Shown in pieces: positions 43,909-56,686 of a stretch of 64,000 bases of DNA. The stretch covers positions 10,168,744 to 10,232,743 of the forward strand of contig NC_086356.1 of the NCBI RefSeq assembly GCF_036324505.1. Direction: 5' to 3'. This DNA comes from Eleginops maclovinus (lineage: Eukaryota; Chordata; Actinopteri; Perciformes; Eleginopidae). The stretch's first letter is position 1, and each line of letters begins with the position of its first letter. The notes beneath the pieces were generated by a model that had not been told where the DNA came from, ran no database searches, and was given only the letters and a program-made list of their open reading frames with translations. The translations under genes were made by a program, and so were the position numbers.

Positions 43909-46900
43909 ATGAAAGGGAAATCATGTTGTATTTACACCACCGGAGTTCTTTCTATTCTAATTTTGATCTTGGGCATTTCTTTGGAGTTGTCTAAAGTGTT
44001 TCCACATATCATACAGTCGGTGGTTAAACAGGTATGTAAAACATTTTATTCTGACAAACCTTGTATTTATAGGCGTTAAGGTTACCACTAACTATTTTAC
44101 GTTAGACATTTGGGTGACTGTTATTATGAACTAGCTTATTGGGACGAAATGGCAGACAGTCGGATGGGTTTCGATTCTGCCGCAGAGATCATTATTCTGT
44201 GTCTGATGGTCCGCTTTAACATTAAGTATTTAGCTAGTTGGCTATAAAATTGAATGTTTTAACAATGTCTAACATTTAGGAATTTATTTTCACACCACTC
44301 ATTAAGTTAGCAAGCTGTGACAGCCAGCTTCTCCCGAAAGTCATAGACACCTACTCAGCCAGTTGAATGAACAAGTGTGGAGTTGTTTTGGGTGGGGTTT
44401 TTTGTTTGCATATTCAAATATAACAGTTATATATCTGGCACACTTTTACTTTTTTTTTTTTAATTACTAATGAAATTCTTACCTTATTTGAATGTGTATT
44501 ATATATTATATCATGCCTAATCCAATTTGTGATTTCACCACTTGCAGCAGCCTTTGCTATCAGATGTGAGGACAGTTTAGTCAGCTAACTATGCATCTGA
44601 AGTTGCACTGCTCTTTTTTCCCCATAGGAAGTCGTTTTGAAGAATGGCACAGATGCGTTTGAGGCCTGGGAGGATCCACCAGCCCCTATTTACATGCAGT
44701 TTTACTTCTTCAATCTGACAAACCCCCTGGAGGTGATGGATGGAGAGCGGCCTGCTGTGGTGGAGATCGGACCATATACATACAGGTGGGGAAAAGGAGA
44801 AATACTCTCATTACTCTGGTCATCTGTTTAATGAACCACATCTAGATGTCACAGTAAAAGAAAGCCACAAAGTCCACAGGCACAAGCTACTGTAAACAAT
44901 GGGCCCATTTGTTGAACTGGAAACGTCATAATGTTCATGAATATGAAGGAAATAATGAAGCCAAATTGTTGAGTCTGTAAAATCAAATCAAAGCTGATAA
45001 TAGCTCATATGATAAAGAAAAAGTCTGTCATCCTTCAAGGCAGAAAGGTGCTAAAAAGCTGATGATTAGATTAAGTAAAACATAAAAAGAAGAACCTGAA
45101 AAATGAAAAATTTAGTGCAAAATGTAAGACTACGAGTCTACAAATAAATCGATCATCGTCGAGAATTATTAAGATACATTGCTTTTGAAGTTTTTATTGG
45201 TATTCTTGCCTCAAAAAATTATAGTAACAAGATTATCATATTCAATAGGGGTTTCCATAAAAAGCATGACTGCATCGTGTTTGGGAGACTTCCCTATTAC
45301 TTGTGGTCATTACCGATCGTCAGCATTGAGCAACAGATGATCTATCCTAATTTTGTCTCTCACATGACATTGGGTCAGCATCTGAAATGACGGAAAAATG
45401 ATGAAAGAAAACCTCTTCCTTCCGTATGCTAGGCTATATTTAATCCAGAACTGTTAGTTTGAATACAGAATTTTAGCCTCTTTTCTGTAGTACGAGCTGC
45501 ATGTACTACAATAAGATAATTGGCCAATCTTTTGTGTTGTTGTATTAAGATTGTTTCTCTTTAAATATTTGACTGCAGCACTTTAACAAGGAACTAGCAA
45601 TTAACGTCTTTCTACCACCAGCTATAACCCAGTTGCTCTCATCTCCTACACAGAGAGTACCGGCCTATGGAGGAAGTGGACTTCCAGGATAATGGCACTA
45701 AAGTAGCAGCTGTCAACACAAAGACCTACATATTTCAGCGGGACATGTCCCGGGGTCCAGAGAGTGACCTCATCAGGACGGTCAACATCCCTGCAATAGT
45801 GAGCATTAGAGATCCATTAACTGCTTCTTTTTTTTTTTTGTTATTGTTGAATGAATTTTGTATTGTGTAGCAACCACAGGGAAGTTGTTGTTGTTAAATA
45901 TTATTATTATTATTATTATTGTTAATACGTGTTTTATAATTTCCTCTTATTTTTAAGGTATAGTAAAAAATCTTCCATTTTCAAGGATTTACAATATTTT
46001 TAAAAACAATTAAGATTCACATCACTCAAATAGTGTAACAGCACACTCAGAGGCTACTTCAATTGATCTTATAATTATATACAAAAACCCTCTGTCTCCC
46101 CTCCCCCAAAAATGATTGAGATGATGTTTTTTTATCTTTATTACAGTAGATGTGCTTTCCTTTTATTGTTACAAAAATATAGTAGTCCATGAGGCTTTTT
46201 AGATATCTAATATGTTCTGTTGTGTTACTGTGGAGGGAACTCTTGTAAAGATTCCAAAAAATGTGATTCAAGTAAATGATTCATCTCATTACATGGTTGT
46301 CTTCTGAACTTTTGTCATTTATCACTTTACAACAAAGGTTGTCTTTCTTATTTTTCCCGGTAGACGGTGATGGAGCAATTCAAAGATAACTTTATCATGG
46401 CAAATTTGATCTCCTCCTACATGAAGTCTGAAAAAGAAGGCCTGTTCACCACGCGCACAGTGGGGGAGCTGCTGTGGGGATACGAAGACCCCCTGCTCAA
46501 AGCCCTCAAACTTCTCAAACCCGACTTGGACGACGTTTTTGGACTCTTCTATAAGGTCTCATTCAATAGTAATGTTATTTATTGAAATAATAATATTATT
46601 TATTTAGAACTTTTCCTGGTGCTTAAAGACTCTTTACAAGTAGGAAGAGAAAATAACATCTAATATAAATACGTTATTGTACACTTTGTGAAGTCTTGAG
46701 TTTGTTTGGTCATTCAAATTGTATAAACAATATGAGATAATTGCAAAAAAATGATATTAAAATCATGGAAAAACAAGAGTTGATATTTGTTAGAGCACTT
46801 TTGAAAAAAAAACAAAAACATTTTTTGCTTACAGACCAATGCTTCCAACGATGGGGAGTATGTCTTCTTCACTGGCCAGCAGGACTACAAGGACTTTGCC

Positions 46901-49900
46901 AGAGTTGATACGTGGAAAGGTGAAAGGTAATTGTCTCAACTCACCTTGAGCAAATAACAATGACAGTGAATGAATCTCTTGCTATCTCTTGCTCTTTATT
47001 TATAATCAGTGACATTCATTGATTACATGTGGCTTAAATGGATGGGAGTTGGGTCTCATGATTTTATCAGTACAAGATTGGCATAAGATCAAGGCTGGTT
47101 TCACCCTGTTTGATTACATTAAGGCATTTCTCATGACATTGACTTATCACAATTGACAAGTGTCTTTAATCAGGGCTATTCATGTCAGAAAGCCACACCA
47201 CTGTTAATCCTCTCTGTTGCACTTGGAGATGTCTTTTATCTCATCTCTCGTTTAAAACCTGATTAATTCACACTCTTTCCATTTCCATTTTTTGATGCCA
47301 CTAACTTTAATCTCAGTTACTTTATAGACTAAGTTACAGCCAGGAGACTGTTAGCTTAGCTTAGCATAAACACCACAATGTCAAACTCTTCCGGGAACTC
47401 ATTAAATACTACTGTAGACGAATAAGGAGCAGCAACATTCACCTATCTTTTCGAACCTTCCAACATCCATCTGTCCTGATAATATTCAAGCCCACATCAA
47501 TGAAAACATTTCACATCGTTTTGCCTAAAACATTGCTTTGTTAATCTTAAATCAAGCTGACCAAGGAATATTCAATGGGTTGGTGCTGGGCATTCTAACT
47601 GCCTTAAACCTTACAGGATTTTAAATGCATAAAAGACAAGCTGATAAAGTAAGCTTGAGTGATCTTATTGTTTTTGTATGTGTGTGTATGCAGCACACTG
47701 AATTGGTGGACATCCGATGAGTGCAATATGATCAATGGAACCAATGGAGGATCTTTCCATCCAGTCATCACCAAGAACGAATCGCTTTACATGTTCTCCT
47801 CTGACCTGTGCAGGTGAGTGGACCGCAAAGGTTTTCACAGACATCTAAAGAGACCATGCAGCTAGAAGACTAAATATGTATTCCAATGGGATTGGAAATA
47901 AATATATATAATAAATTGATATTTCAATGTCTAGGTAATACTCTTGGAGATGTTCTTATGAACATGTTTTGCCCAAGCACACAAGTCAGATGAGCCTCCA
48001 CGTTTGAAATTAGCTTACTCTTCTTAAGTGATTTAAAAGCTTTATTTAGTTTGTTTTAAGGAATTACATATTTACATAACATGCAAAAATAATAACCAAG
48101 TAAATAGTGAAAAATAATCAGTTTGTAGGAAGCAATTGCCTGAAGCAGCAGAGCTATAGATAATGCTGCCTTCAATCAAATATGGTTTTTCTGCTTCCTC
48201 TACTGCTGAGTCATTTTTCCTGATCTTATCTGCTTGACATTAGTTGGTTAGTAAAATTGCTTTCCTCTCAGTGTTCCTAAAAAATGTATTCCTAATCTTT
48301 TCCCCTCAGCATTATTTGTGTCTGGATGTGGGATTAAGATTATACATTAAGCCTGTCTGGTTGAATGGTTGGTCAAAAATAAGGTCACTCTAAGCTTACT
48401 ACATATTTAGTGCAGCTTAAACCAACGCTCTTTGACTGTTCATACATTCAACTGACAGTGGCTCAAATAACTGTCTGACAGCAGTCAAATGTTAGACCAA
48501 CACCACCTTTCAAACACTTTTGGTTCTTGTTTGTGCTGTGGATTTTTCCTGTAAATCAGTTTACCACATAGCCAATGTACATCATGTGTGTTCCTCCTTG
48601 TTTTCACTTCCAGCTTCACAGCATTACTTTGTGTCTGCATAGAATAACCACTATCTGACTCTGTTTCCAAGGTCTCTGTACGCTCTGTATGAGGAGGATG
48701 TGATAGTGAAGGGCATCCCTGGGTATCGCTTCAGTCCCCCTAGCGAGGTTTTTGCCAATCACACAGTGAACCCTGCCAATGCGGGCTTCTGTGTCCCTGC
48801 TGGAAACTGCCTTGGCTCTGGTGTTCTGAATGTCAGCCCATGCAAACAAGGTAGGAAGTGCATTAAGCGGCCGGTCTGTTGGTAAAGCCAGAATACCACT
48901 TTATCATCTCACATGGGAAAAGGTTCTTTAAAAAGCTGTTTCATCATGAACTGTCTGCTCAACTGAGTATTTTCTATAATGTTACTCTTACTGAACATGT
49001 TGTGTGTTCAGGAGCTCCCATCGTAATGTCGACACCACACTTCTACCAGGCAGATGAGAAATATGTTCAGGATGTGTTCGGCATGAAGCCTCAGAAGGAG
49101 CAGCACCAGACTGCCATTGATATCAATCCGGTAATAACCTCAACTTTATTCTTCTCTCCAGACATTTTTTGAGACTTATAAAATAGTAATCTTCCAGTAG
49201 TCATTTGGGTTTTGTTTTTCTTTGAATTTGCAAATACGTTTTAATTTAGAAGTTTTACTACCGGACTCAAGATAACGCTGACTTTGCCGAGTCCATTCAC
49301 AGTGAGTGTGCACTGGAGGTGTCAAGTTTACACTTCACACTATATCATTCTGTACAATGAAGGAACATTAACGTAAAGTAACAATAGCAAAACTTTTTTT
49401 GAATAGAGGGGACTTGGGAAAAGTCATTTGTGTACACAATGCAGGGCTTTGTCTAAACCTCGTAACCAAAATGCCCATTTTCCACATAAAATGTTGAAAT
49501 GATGCCAGAAAATAATATTTCTGTTTGTCAAAAACTGTATAATTACTCCAAAAATATGAAAATCGTGTCAAATAGACCGTCAGCCGGCATCGATAGCTTT
49601 GTTTTTACTGAGCTCCAACATCTCGTTGTTGTTAACCTCCAGGGTAGCATCTTGTATACAGGATGACGGATACTATATCTTTCTAGAAACTACTGCAATG
49701 TTTCATCTCTTTCTTTACTTTACACACTCAGGTTGTAAATACCAAAAAAGCATAGTTTGAATGTACAAAACTGCTTTGAAAATGTATGTTAAAAAACCCC
49801 AGCAACATTAATGTTTACCACTAGATGGCAAAGTATCTCAGCTCTGTGACTGCTGGCCCTTGGTTACCCAGAAAGCTGTAGTAAAATCGGTTAAAGATTA

Positions 49901-52900
49901 AGGCAGAGGTACGTGGAACGGAGCTGTCACCAAAGATAAGCTCTGACAGTTCTTATCATGTAATTATGTAATAACGTAGTAGAGCCAGCAATACATTTAT
50001 AACAAAAGGAAGCAGACTGAGAAAAACATTGTAGGAGCACAAAGTGTTTCGGCACAGCTGTTCATCCGTACGTATATAATCTGAATTTTAATCCCACAGA
50101 ATTGAGGTTAATATTTTTTTTAAAAGAGCAATCCAGCAGGGATATGCTCCCATCTTAATGAAGTTCAGGGTTAGTCTTTCTTCAGGGCTCTCTCCGGCAA
50201 CCATGTTTGCTTCGCACGAATGATTTATTTCACTTTTTTCTTTATGCATATTTTAACAGGTCTTCATTGACATACTTTTGAATGTCTTATATTGTTAAGC
50301 TTAGTCTCAGAAAAAAAGTAAACATACATTGTGATGCACTACTATCTGAGACTGTGAAATAGTTCAGGAAAAAAACATTTGGTGTCTTTGCCTAGCTCGG
50401 CGTGCCGTTATGAACACACACTTTTGTTTCAATCTAATTCACTTATACTTCATTAACTCAGACATGTATGGTGGTGGCATCATTATTTAAATCAGTCTCT
50501 GAACCCATTAAGCAACTGTTTTGTCTGGTTATTCTCCTGGTTACATTATCATCTCCATTGTGTGGCTGCATGACATCTCTGGGATTGGTCAAAGTACTGC
50601 CAATTCTGTCATAAATACTGGGTTGCGGTGCCCTTTTCACCTTCCCTGATAGAACAAACCTCCTCCGCTGCCAGCATCATGGCTTTGATTTTAGAGGCAT
50701 CTCTGTTGTATGCGCAGTGTGTGTAGGCTTGCTCATATAATACACAGTGTCTTGGCAAAGATGTTGTGTTGCTAAATATGTTGTAATTAGCCATACATTT
50801 TCATACGTCGTTAAAGACCGGTGTGTTTTTCAACCATACATTCCTAACAAATGTAATTCTGTTTTGCAGCTAACCGGAGTCATTATTCAAGCAGCCAAAC
50901 GGCTCCAGGTCAACGTGTATGTTGAAGAAATATCCAGCTTCAGGTAATCACCTCACATCTACATCAGTCTCGTCACGCCACCCAATGTGGGCTTTGGTGC
51001 AACAGTGACAGGTGTATGATTACCTGCATCCAGGAAAGGGTTGCCATTAAAATAACTGTAAAGTAATCATGCCAGCATCATCACTAGGAGTGGACTTTTG
51101 GACACTCATGGCTCTCCTGTTGTGCATCTACTTGACATCTGTTGGAACAAACAATCTTTATATAATATGAGTCCAGAGTCGGGCTGCACAGTACGAGGGA
51201 AATATGCACGGATATGCAGCTGGACAAAATTCTGCCTCTGTGCTTCTTATGGTGTTCTGTTAAAATACCGACATTATTTATTGAAGCAGCACTAGTCAAT
51301 AAGAGATATCCAGTCCAGCAGTGGCTCAGTCAGTAGGGGCTTGGACTGGGAATCGTAGGGTCGCTGGTTCAAGTCCCCGAACAGACATGAAATATGGAAG
51401 GTGGACTGCTACTTGGAGAGGTCCCAGTTCACCTCCTAGGCCCTGCTGTGGTGCCCTTGAGCAAGGCCCTGGACACCTCCAATCCCCCCTCCCAATTGCT
51501 CCCCGGGCGCTGCACAATAGCTGCCCACTGCTCCTAGTACTAGGATGGGTTAAATGCAGAGGACTAATTTCACTGTGTGTGCTCTGCTGTGTGCATGTAT
51601 GTGACTAATAAAGAGGGTTTCATCCTCCGATTCTATCTGCAAGTTGTGAAATTATAGGCAAACTAAGTGTCCAGTTTCTCTAAACAGAGCGGCAGAAAGA
51701 TTTACTCATTGCATTCACAGCTGTTTTTTTGTCATTAAAAAACAGCTGTTTTCATAGGAACGAAATGCAAAACAACATTTGAATAATATTATTTTTCTTT
51801 CAGTCAAACAGGAAACGTGAGGACCGTGATCCTTCCTGTGGTTTATCTCAATGAGGTACACAAACACACAATCATTGAGTCATCTATTACACAAATGAAA
51901 TGGCAGAACAGGAAATACTTTGCTTACAAAGACAACCTACCTCTATTAGTGTACAATTTCTACCGTCTTGTTTGTTGTGCTGAATCTCTTCCTCTCCTAA
52001 CATCTACTCAGAGCGTTGTCATTGACGACGCGTCGGCCGCGAAGCTGAGGAAGATAATCGTCACGCAGAACGTGGTGGTGAACATCCCCTTCATGCTGTT
52101 GGGCATCGCCATCATTATGGGAGGGATCTTCATGTTCCTGATGTGTCGGCAGAACGTCCCCGAGGTGAGCGTTTCAGATGGATATTAAAGAGTTTGTGTC
52201 CTCTTTAGAGCTGCAAAGAACTATTATTTTCATTGATAACAAAGCAGTTAATTATGTTTTTCTTTACTAGATTTTTAGTTAAATCTGTGTCATGTCAAAA
52301 TAAATAGTTCTGTCAGACTGATTATCTAAAATCCAAAGAGGAAAAAAACACAGGAAAATACAATTATCAGAATTGTTATCAATAATTCATAATCATTGCA
52401 ATATGTTTTATTGTACATGAATGATGTTATATATACAGTGGGGCAAAAAAGTATTTAGTCAGCCACCAATTGTGCAAGTTCTCCCATTTAAAAAGATGAG
52501 AGAGGCCTGTAATTTTTATCATAGGTATACCTCAACTATGAGAGACAGAATGAGAAAAAAAAATCCAGGAAATCACATTGTAGGATTTTTAATGAATTAA
52601 TTATAAATTCCTCGGTAAAATAAGTATTTGGTCACCTACAAACAAGCAAGATTTCTGGCTCTCACAGACCTGTAACTTCTTCTTTAAGAGGTTCCTCTGT
52701 CCTCCACTCGTTACCTGTATTAATGGCACCTTTTTGAACTCGTTATCAGTATAAAAGACACCTGTCCACAACCTCAAACAGTCATACTCCAAACTCCACT
52801 ATGGCCAAGACCAAAGAGCTGTCAAAGGAGACCAGAGACAAAATTGTAGACCTGCACCAGGCTGGGAAAACTGAATCTGCAATAGGTAAGCAGCTTGGTG

Positions 52901-54160
52901 TGAAGAAATCAACTGTGGGAGCAATTATTAGAAAATGGAAGACATACAAGACCACTGCTAATCTCCCTCGATCTGGGGCTCCACGCAAGATCTCAGCCCG
53001 TGGGGTCAAAATGATCACAAGAACGGTGAGCAAAAATCCCAGAACCACACGGGGGGACCTAGTGAATGACCTGCAGAGAGCTGGGACCAAAGTAACAGAG
53101 GCTACCATCAGTAACACACTACGCCGCCAGGGACTTAAATCCTGCAGTTCCAGACGTGTCCCCCTGCTTAAGCCAGTACATGTCCAGGCCCGTCTGAAGT
53201 TTGCTAGAGGGCATTTGGATGATCCAGAAGAGGATTGGGAGAATGTCATATGGTCAGATGAAACCAAAATAGAACTTTTTGGTAAAAACTCAACTCGTCG
53301 TGTTTGGAGGAGAAAGAATGCAGAGTTGCATCCAAAGAACACCATACCTACTGTGAAGCATGGGGGTGGAAACATCATGCTTTGGGGCTGTTTTTCTGCA
53401 AAGGGACCAGGACGACTGATCCGTGTAAAGGAAAGAATGAATGGGGCCATGTATCGTGAGATTTTGAGTGAAAACCTCCTTCCATCAGCAAGGGCACTGA
53501 AGATGAAGCGTGGCTGGGTCTTTCAGCATGACCATGATCCCAAACACACCGCCAGGGCAACGAAGGAGTGGCTTCGTAAGAAGCATTTCAAGGTCCTGGA
53601 GTGGCCTAGCCAGTCTCCAGATCTCAACCCCATAGAAAATCTTTGGAGGGAGTTGAAAGTCTGTGTTGCCCAGCGACAGCCCCAAAACATCACTGCTTTA
53701 GAGGAGATCTGCATGGAGGAACGGGCCAAAATACCAGCAACAGTGTGTGAAAACCTTGTGAAGACTTACAGAAAACGTTTGACCTCTGTCATTGCCAACA
53801 AAGGGTATATAACAAAGTATTGAGATGAACTTTTGTTATTGACCAAATACTTATTTTCCACAATAATTTGAAAATAAATTCTTTAAAAATCCTACAATGT
53901 GATTTTCTGGATTTTTTTTCTCATTGTGTCTCTCATAGTTGAAGTGTACCTATGATAACAATTACAGGCCTCTCTCATCTTTTTAAATGGGAGAACTTGC
54001 ACAATTGGTGGCTGACTAAATACTTGTTTGCCCCACTGTAGTTATGTGCATATGTAAATAAATATACATTGTTTTTATCAATGTCTTTAATAATGCTTTT
54101 GTGTCTGGCTTTGTTTTTCAGAGCACCACAGCTGAACGGCAGCCCCTGCTCTCGTCATAG
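43909..54160 (+). CDS. scarb2: Lysosome membrane protein 2 (LIMP-2 / scavenger receptor class B member 2), 12 exons
   Basis: Coding exons: 43909-44031, 44628-44785, 45654-45798, 46364-46555, 46835-46926, 47694-47813, 48672-48850, 49012-49130, 50870-50943, 51804-51855, 52012-52164, 54122-54160. All are GT-AG and all phases agree. The 482 codons give 481 aa (human LIMP-2: 478). There is an N-terminal membrane anchor (about 8-29), a CD36-type lumenal domain, a second membrane segment (about 443-463) and a short tail with ERQPLL (474-479), the acidic-dileucine lysosome sorting signal of LIMP-2. [34 protein letters not shown] and [10 protein letters not shown] are typical of LIMP-2 rather than CD36 or SCARB1. 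There are several Asn-X-Ser/Thr sites. Known role: mannose-6-phosphate-independent carrier of beta-glucocerebrosidase to lysosomes. The start is chosen by homology and an A at -3; an in-frame ATG at 43792 would add 39 residues. Which teleost scarb2 paralogue this is cannot be settled here. Confidence 0.95.
45897..45921 (+). repeat. (ATT)n trinucleotide repeat
   Basis: Short tandem ATT run in a scarb2 intron. Confidence 0.85.
47326..47440 (+). repeat. Fragment of a dispersed teleost repeat (weak)
   Basis: The words GGAGACTGTTAGCTTAGCTT and AGCATAAACACC resemble a 'ttagcttagcataaa' sequence I recall as highly repeated in percomorph genomes. Ends cannot be set. It is intronic in scarb2. Confidence 0.35.
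49818..49829 (+). promoter_or_regulatory. CTCF-like motif
   Basis: CCACTAGATGGC, a full fit to the CTCF core consensus and identical to the word at 7756-7767 on the opposite strand. It is in a scarb2 intron. Motif match only. Confidence 0.35.
51315..51615 (+). mobile_element. tRNA-derived SINE
   Basis: The head has a Pol III A box (TGGCTCAGTCAG, 51322-51333) and B box (GGTTCAAGTCC, 51366-51376) with tRNA-like spacing. The body includes GTGCCCTTGAGCAAGGCCCT and GGATGGGTTAAATGCAGAGG, which resemble the conserved central domain and LINE-related tail of fish SINEs. It ends ACTAATAAAGAGGG. It lies sense-oriented in scarb2 intron 9. The short open frames in it are not genes. Confidence 0.85.
51718..51748. 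repeat. Intronic hairpin just upstream of scarb2 exon 10
   Basis: CAGCTGTTTTTT (51718-51729) pairs perfectly with AAAAAACAGCTG (51737-51748) across a 7-base loop, 55 bases before the exon 10 acceptor. It could influence acceptor use; this is only structural potential. Confidence 0.6.
52434..54040 (+). mobile_element. Complete Tc1-like (Tc1/mariner) DNA transposon
   Basis: The element spans 52436-54038 (1603 bp) and is flanked by TA target duplications (52434-52435, 54039-54040). The left end starts CAGTGGGGCAAAAAAGTATT, and the right end is its inverse with about one mismatch in the first 50 bases. Inverted repeats run about 200 bp (52436-52635 and about 53838-54038). Each carries an outer AAGTATTTAGTCAGCCACC and an inner AAGTATTTGGTCA word, an IR/DR layout like other fish Tc1 elements. 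It encodes one uninterrupted transposase. It sits sense-oriented in the last intron of scarb2 and does not touch splice sites. Confidence 0.95.
52801..53823 (+). CDS. Tc1-like DD34E transposase, apparently intact (340 aa)
   Basis: The single-exon frame has no stop or frameshift, and its length equals that of functional Tc1-family transposases. Residues 1 to about 115 form the paired-like double helix-turn-helix DNA-binding region ([20 protein letters not shown]), with a GRPR-like SGAPRK linker near 58-63 and basic residues that could act as a nuclear signal. The catalytic triad is visible: D153 in [12 protein letters not shown]244 in [11 protein letters not shown], and E279 in NPIENLW. Thirty-four residues separate the last two, i.e. 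DD34E. A glycine-rich [13 protein letters not shown] motif is present. The protein cuts and pastes the element at TA sites. Minus-strand frames inside it are shadows. Confidence 0.95.
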   Translation: MAKTKELSKETRDKIVDLHQAGKTESAIGKQLGVKKSTVGAIIRKWKTYKTTANLPRSGAPRKISARGVKMITRTVSKNPRTTRGDLVNDLQRAGTKVTEATISNTLRRQGLKSCSSRRVPLLKPVHVQARLKFARGHLDDPEEDWENVIWSDETKIELFGKNSTRRVWRRKNAELHPKNTIPTVKHGGGNIMLWGCFSAKGPGRLIRVKERMNGAMYREILSENLLPSARALKMKRGWVFQHDHDPKHTARATKEWLRKKHFKVLEWPSQSPDLNPIENLWRELKVCVAQRQPQNITALEEICMEERAKIPATVCENLVKTYRKRLTSVIANKGYITKY

Positions 54161-55560
54161 CACCAAACAGTATGTCTAAAGAAGGAGGACTGCCATATTT
54201 GCATAATAATTCATGGGTTCAATGGAGCTGCAGTTCCTACCAGTAACCCCCCAGTAATAGTTCAATTAATAACCAGAATTACATCTTTTTAATCAGCTTT
54301 TTTATCCAATAATTTTAGGAAACAAAGTGAAGAGGTTTGTTACAGGGACGGGTTAATTTCTCCCTTACAAGTCGGTTGTGTTGATAATGAAATCCCTATT
54401 TTTATTAAGTAAATCTTAAATATTTTTATTTTATACCTTTTTAATTAATTATGGGCTCTGAAGTTATCACAACCCCAAGAAAATATACTGAAGCTGATTG
54501 ATGAAGCCCATATGTTGTGTGAAATCTTTTCTGAGTGTGTATGCTTGTATGACTGTGTGACTGTGTATGTGTGTGTGAGGGTGACAGTTTATCCATGATA
54601 TGAATGCCTGCAGAACTGAAATGGTGATAAAGGAATACTGTCGGCGTGTGTTTATAAAATAGGCCCGTTTTCAGCCTGGTGTAGTGAGATTGTTGAAGCA
54701 TCAGTAGGAAGAAAAGTTAGGAAAGCTGTTTTAATGCAACAGACATATCCTTCTTTTTTTTAACACCAACATTTCACTTTTCCGTATTATCGCAGATTGA
54801 ATGACAAGGTCAAGCTGTGCAAAATGACTGCTGGCATAACGTTTTATTCTTAATGTCATGAATATAAAGTAATATCAGCTTCCTTTCAATAGCATGTACT
54901 CTCAGTCGGTTTTAACCTTACCTGGAAATCCACAACATCCAAATATATGCAAGTATATAATGTGGAATCATATTCAAATAGTATTACTTCAACTAAAACG
55001 GTATAAAGGGAAAGTATATGTCTTTTGTGAGGTAAGATGTCTTGGTCCATGAGTTCTCCTGCTGATATCCTTAAAACAGTGCTACTGACACTGCGGATAC
55101 ATATTTTGCAAAAAAGAAAGTTACGTTTTTCTTTTAACCACTACGAATTGTCCATAAATTATATGGTTAAATTCTGCACTAAATAACATAATTGTATCTG
55201 GTCATTGTTACTTTATTAAGATTCTGGGGAAAAAATACATGTTTTTTCTTTATTGTATTTCTCAACAGAACTATTGGATTACAATTAAATGGATTTTGTG
55301 TCCAGAACGAAGTACTGTGTAATTTGCTGTTTGAATAACCACTACTTCGCACACATAACTGACAAGCTGTTTAATGTTGTTGTAGTCTTGGTTTCATATG
55401 TAACAGATTATTGTTTACACTACTACCCATACATGGTAACAATCAATATGTAACCACTGTTTACATACGCTCAATAGGTCAAATATCTAACAAGATGAAC
55501 ATTGTTGTGCCATTTACCGCAACTTTAATAAACCTGCTGTGCTTCAAATTCTCTCCTTGT
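54161..55560 (+). other. scarb2: scarb2 3' untranslated region
   Basis: This follows the scarb2 stop codon and has no further exon. It ends about 1.4 kb on, at an AATAAA (55527-55532) with a GT-rich downstream element (TTGTGTGCTCC). The end is inferred. Confidence 0.65.
55527..55532 (+). terminator. scarb2 poly(A) signal
   Basis: A canonical AATAAA followed about 25-30 bases later by a GT-rich stretch, a typical cleavage arrangement, and the first good match after the scarb2 stop. Confidence 0.6.
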
Positions 55561-55699
55561 GTGCTCCTTCACATACTGCAAGCTGATTTGATGAAGGGAA
55601 TAGTTTAGGTCACCATGAGTAAGGATTTGCCTGACTAATGTATTCCTGGCAAACATTGAATGTCAGATTTGAAACTTTACTTATCACTTAGTGACCTTG

Positions 55700-55757
<58 letters not shown>

Positions 55758-56640
55758 CTGGAGACACACCCACACACACCCCTCTTGATTTCAACACATG
55801 AATTAATATGACTAATAGTTGTGCACTCTAGTATTTTTGGAAGACTGACATCTCACATACAAACCTGCTATATATGAAGTGAAAAATTGTTAACAGTTTT
55901 TAATTGAGATTGCATTTACTCAGACTCAATAACCCTGAATAGTTTTTTTGAAATAAAAATGTTTAGTTTTTACCTACTTCCTTCCTACCTTATTTGATAT
56001 TATGTAGTATTTCAGCGTCATCGTTTACCCATTTCCATTCCTGCTTTGACTACATTTCGAGGTTGAAATGCAGTCTTAATTGGTAATAAATAAATTGATG
56101 TATAATATGTTCTTACTTAATATACTAATGGAACTATTTCTTGGCCGGGTGCAGTGAGGTTGTCGGGAAAGCCACAGACTCCTGCAGGTCACTGGCCTGG
56201 TAAAAAACTCTAAGATGGCTTAAAGGTAAGCAATCTCTTCTATTTTCAGTTATCGTGTCACATGGATTTCCTTCATGCAGCTCCATAGGTGAAATGGGTC
56301 GATGGATACATTATTGGATACAATCCAAGACCCATGTTGAGGTTTCATTTACATACCTTCCTACGTGGAATTGTCCTCAATTGCAGGGTTAAAGTGTACT
56401 TTGGCTCCCTCTAGATAAACTTTGATTTTGTCTGACTGTCATTAAAAAACTGATAAGTTCTACTGTTCAACAAGGTCTGCATCATTGGCCTCTGACTCCA
56501 GGTCAGCTTCTCTGCCAAACCTCAGCCTGAGTCATTAAAGCAGCTAAATTGGAGTATTAATCTTTGATATCTGTCAACAGCTAACTCCTCCCAAACCTAA
56601 TCATAGCCTTTAATACAAGCTGCATGACACAACACACCAG
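55561..56640. other. Intergenic spacer between scarb2 and leap2
   Basis: No coding signal. It holds an AC microsatellite (55702-55755). The last few hundred bases should contain the leap2 promoter. A tttaata word near 56609 is a weak TATA candidate and 'agtattaatctttgat' near 56553 is a weak HNF1-like word; neither is strong enough to call. Confidence 0.6.
55702..55755. repeat. (AC)n microsatellite
   Basis: Pure AC tract of 54 bp, followed by impure CACACCC words to about 55783. Confidence 0.95.
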
Positions 56641-56686
56641 CCCAGCCGCAGAAGTTCTACTCTCCTGAGCCCGATCTGCAAACGGC

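Noticed and set aside
51321..51608. 95-codon frame near 51.4 kb
   Set aside because: It lies wholly in a tRNA-derived SINE with Pol III boxes. It is also not a functional tRNA gene, since no intact cloverleaf could be drawn.
52782..53450. 222-codon minus-strand frame
   Set aside because: It is antisense to the Tc1 transposase, with no family motif and no start context; a shadow of the real coding strand. The smaller minus-strand frames at 53375-53729 are the same.
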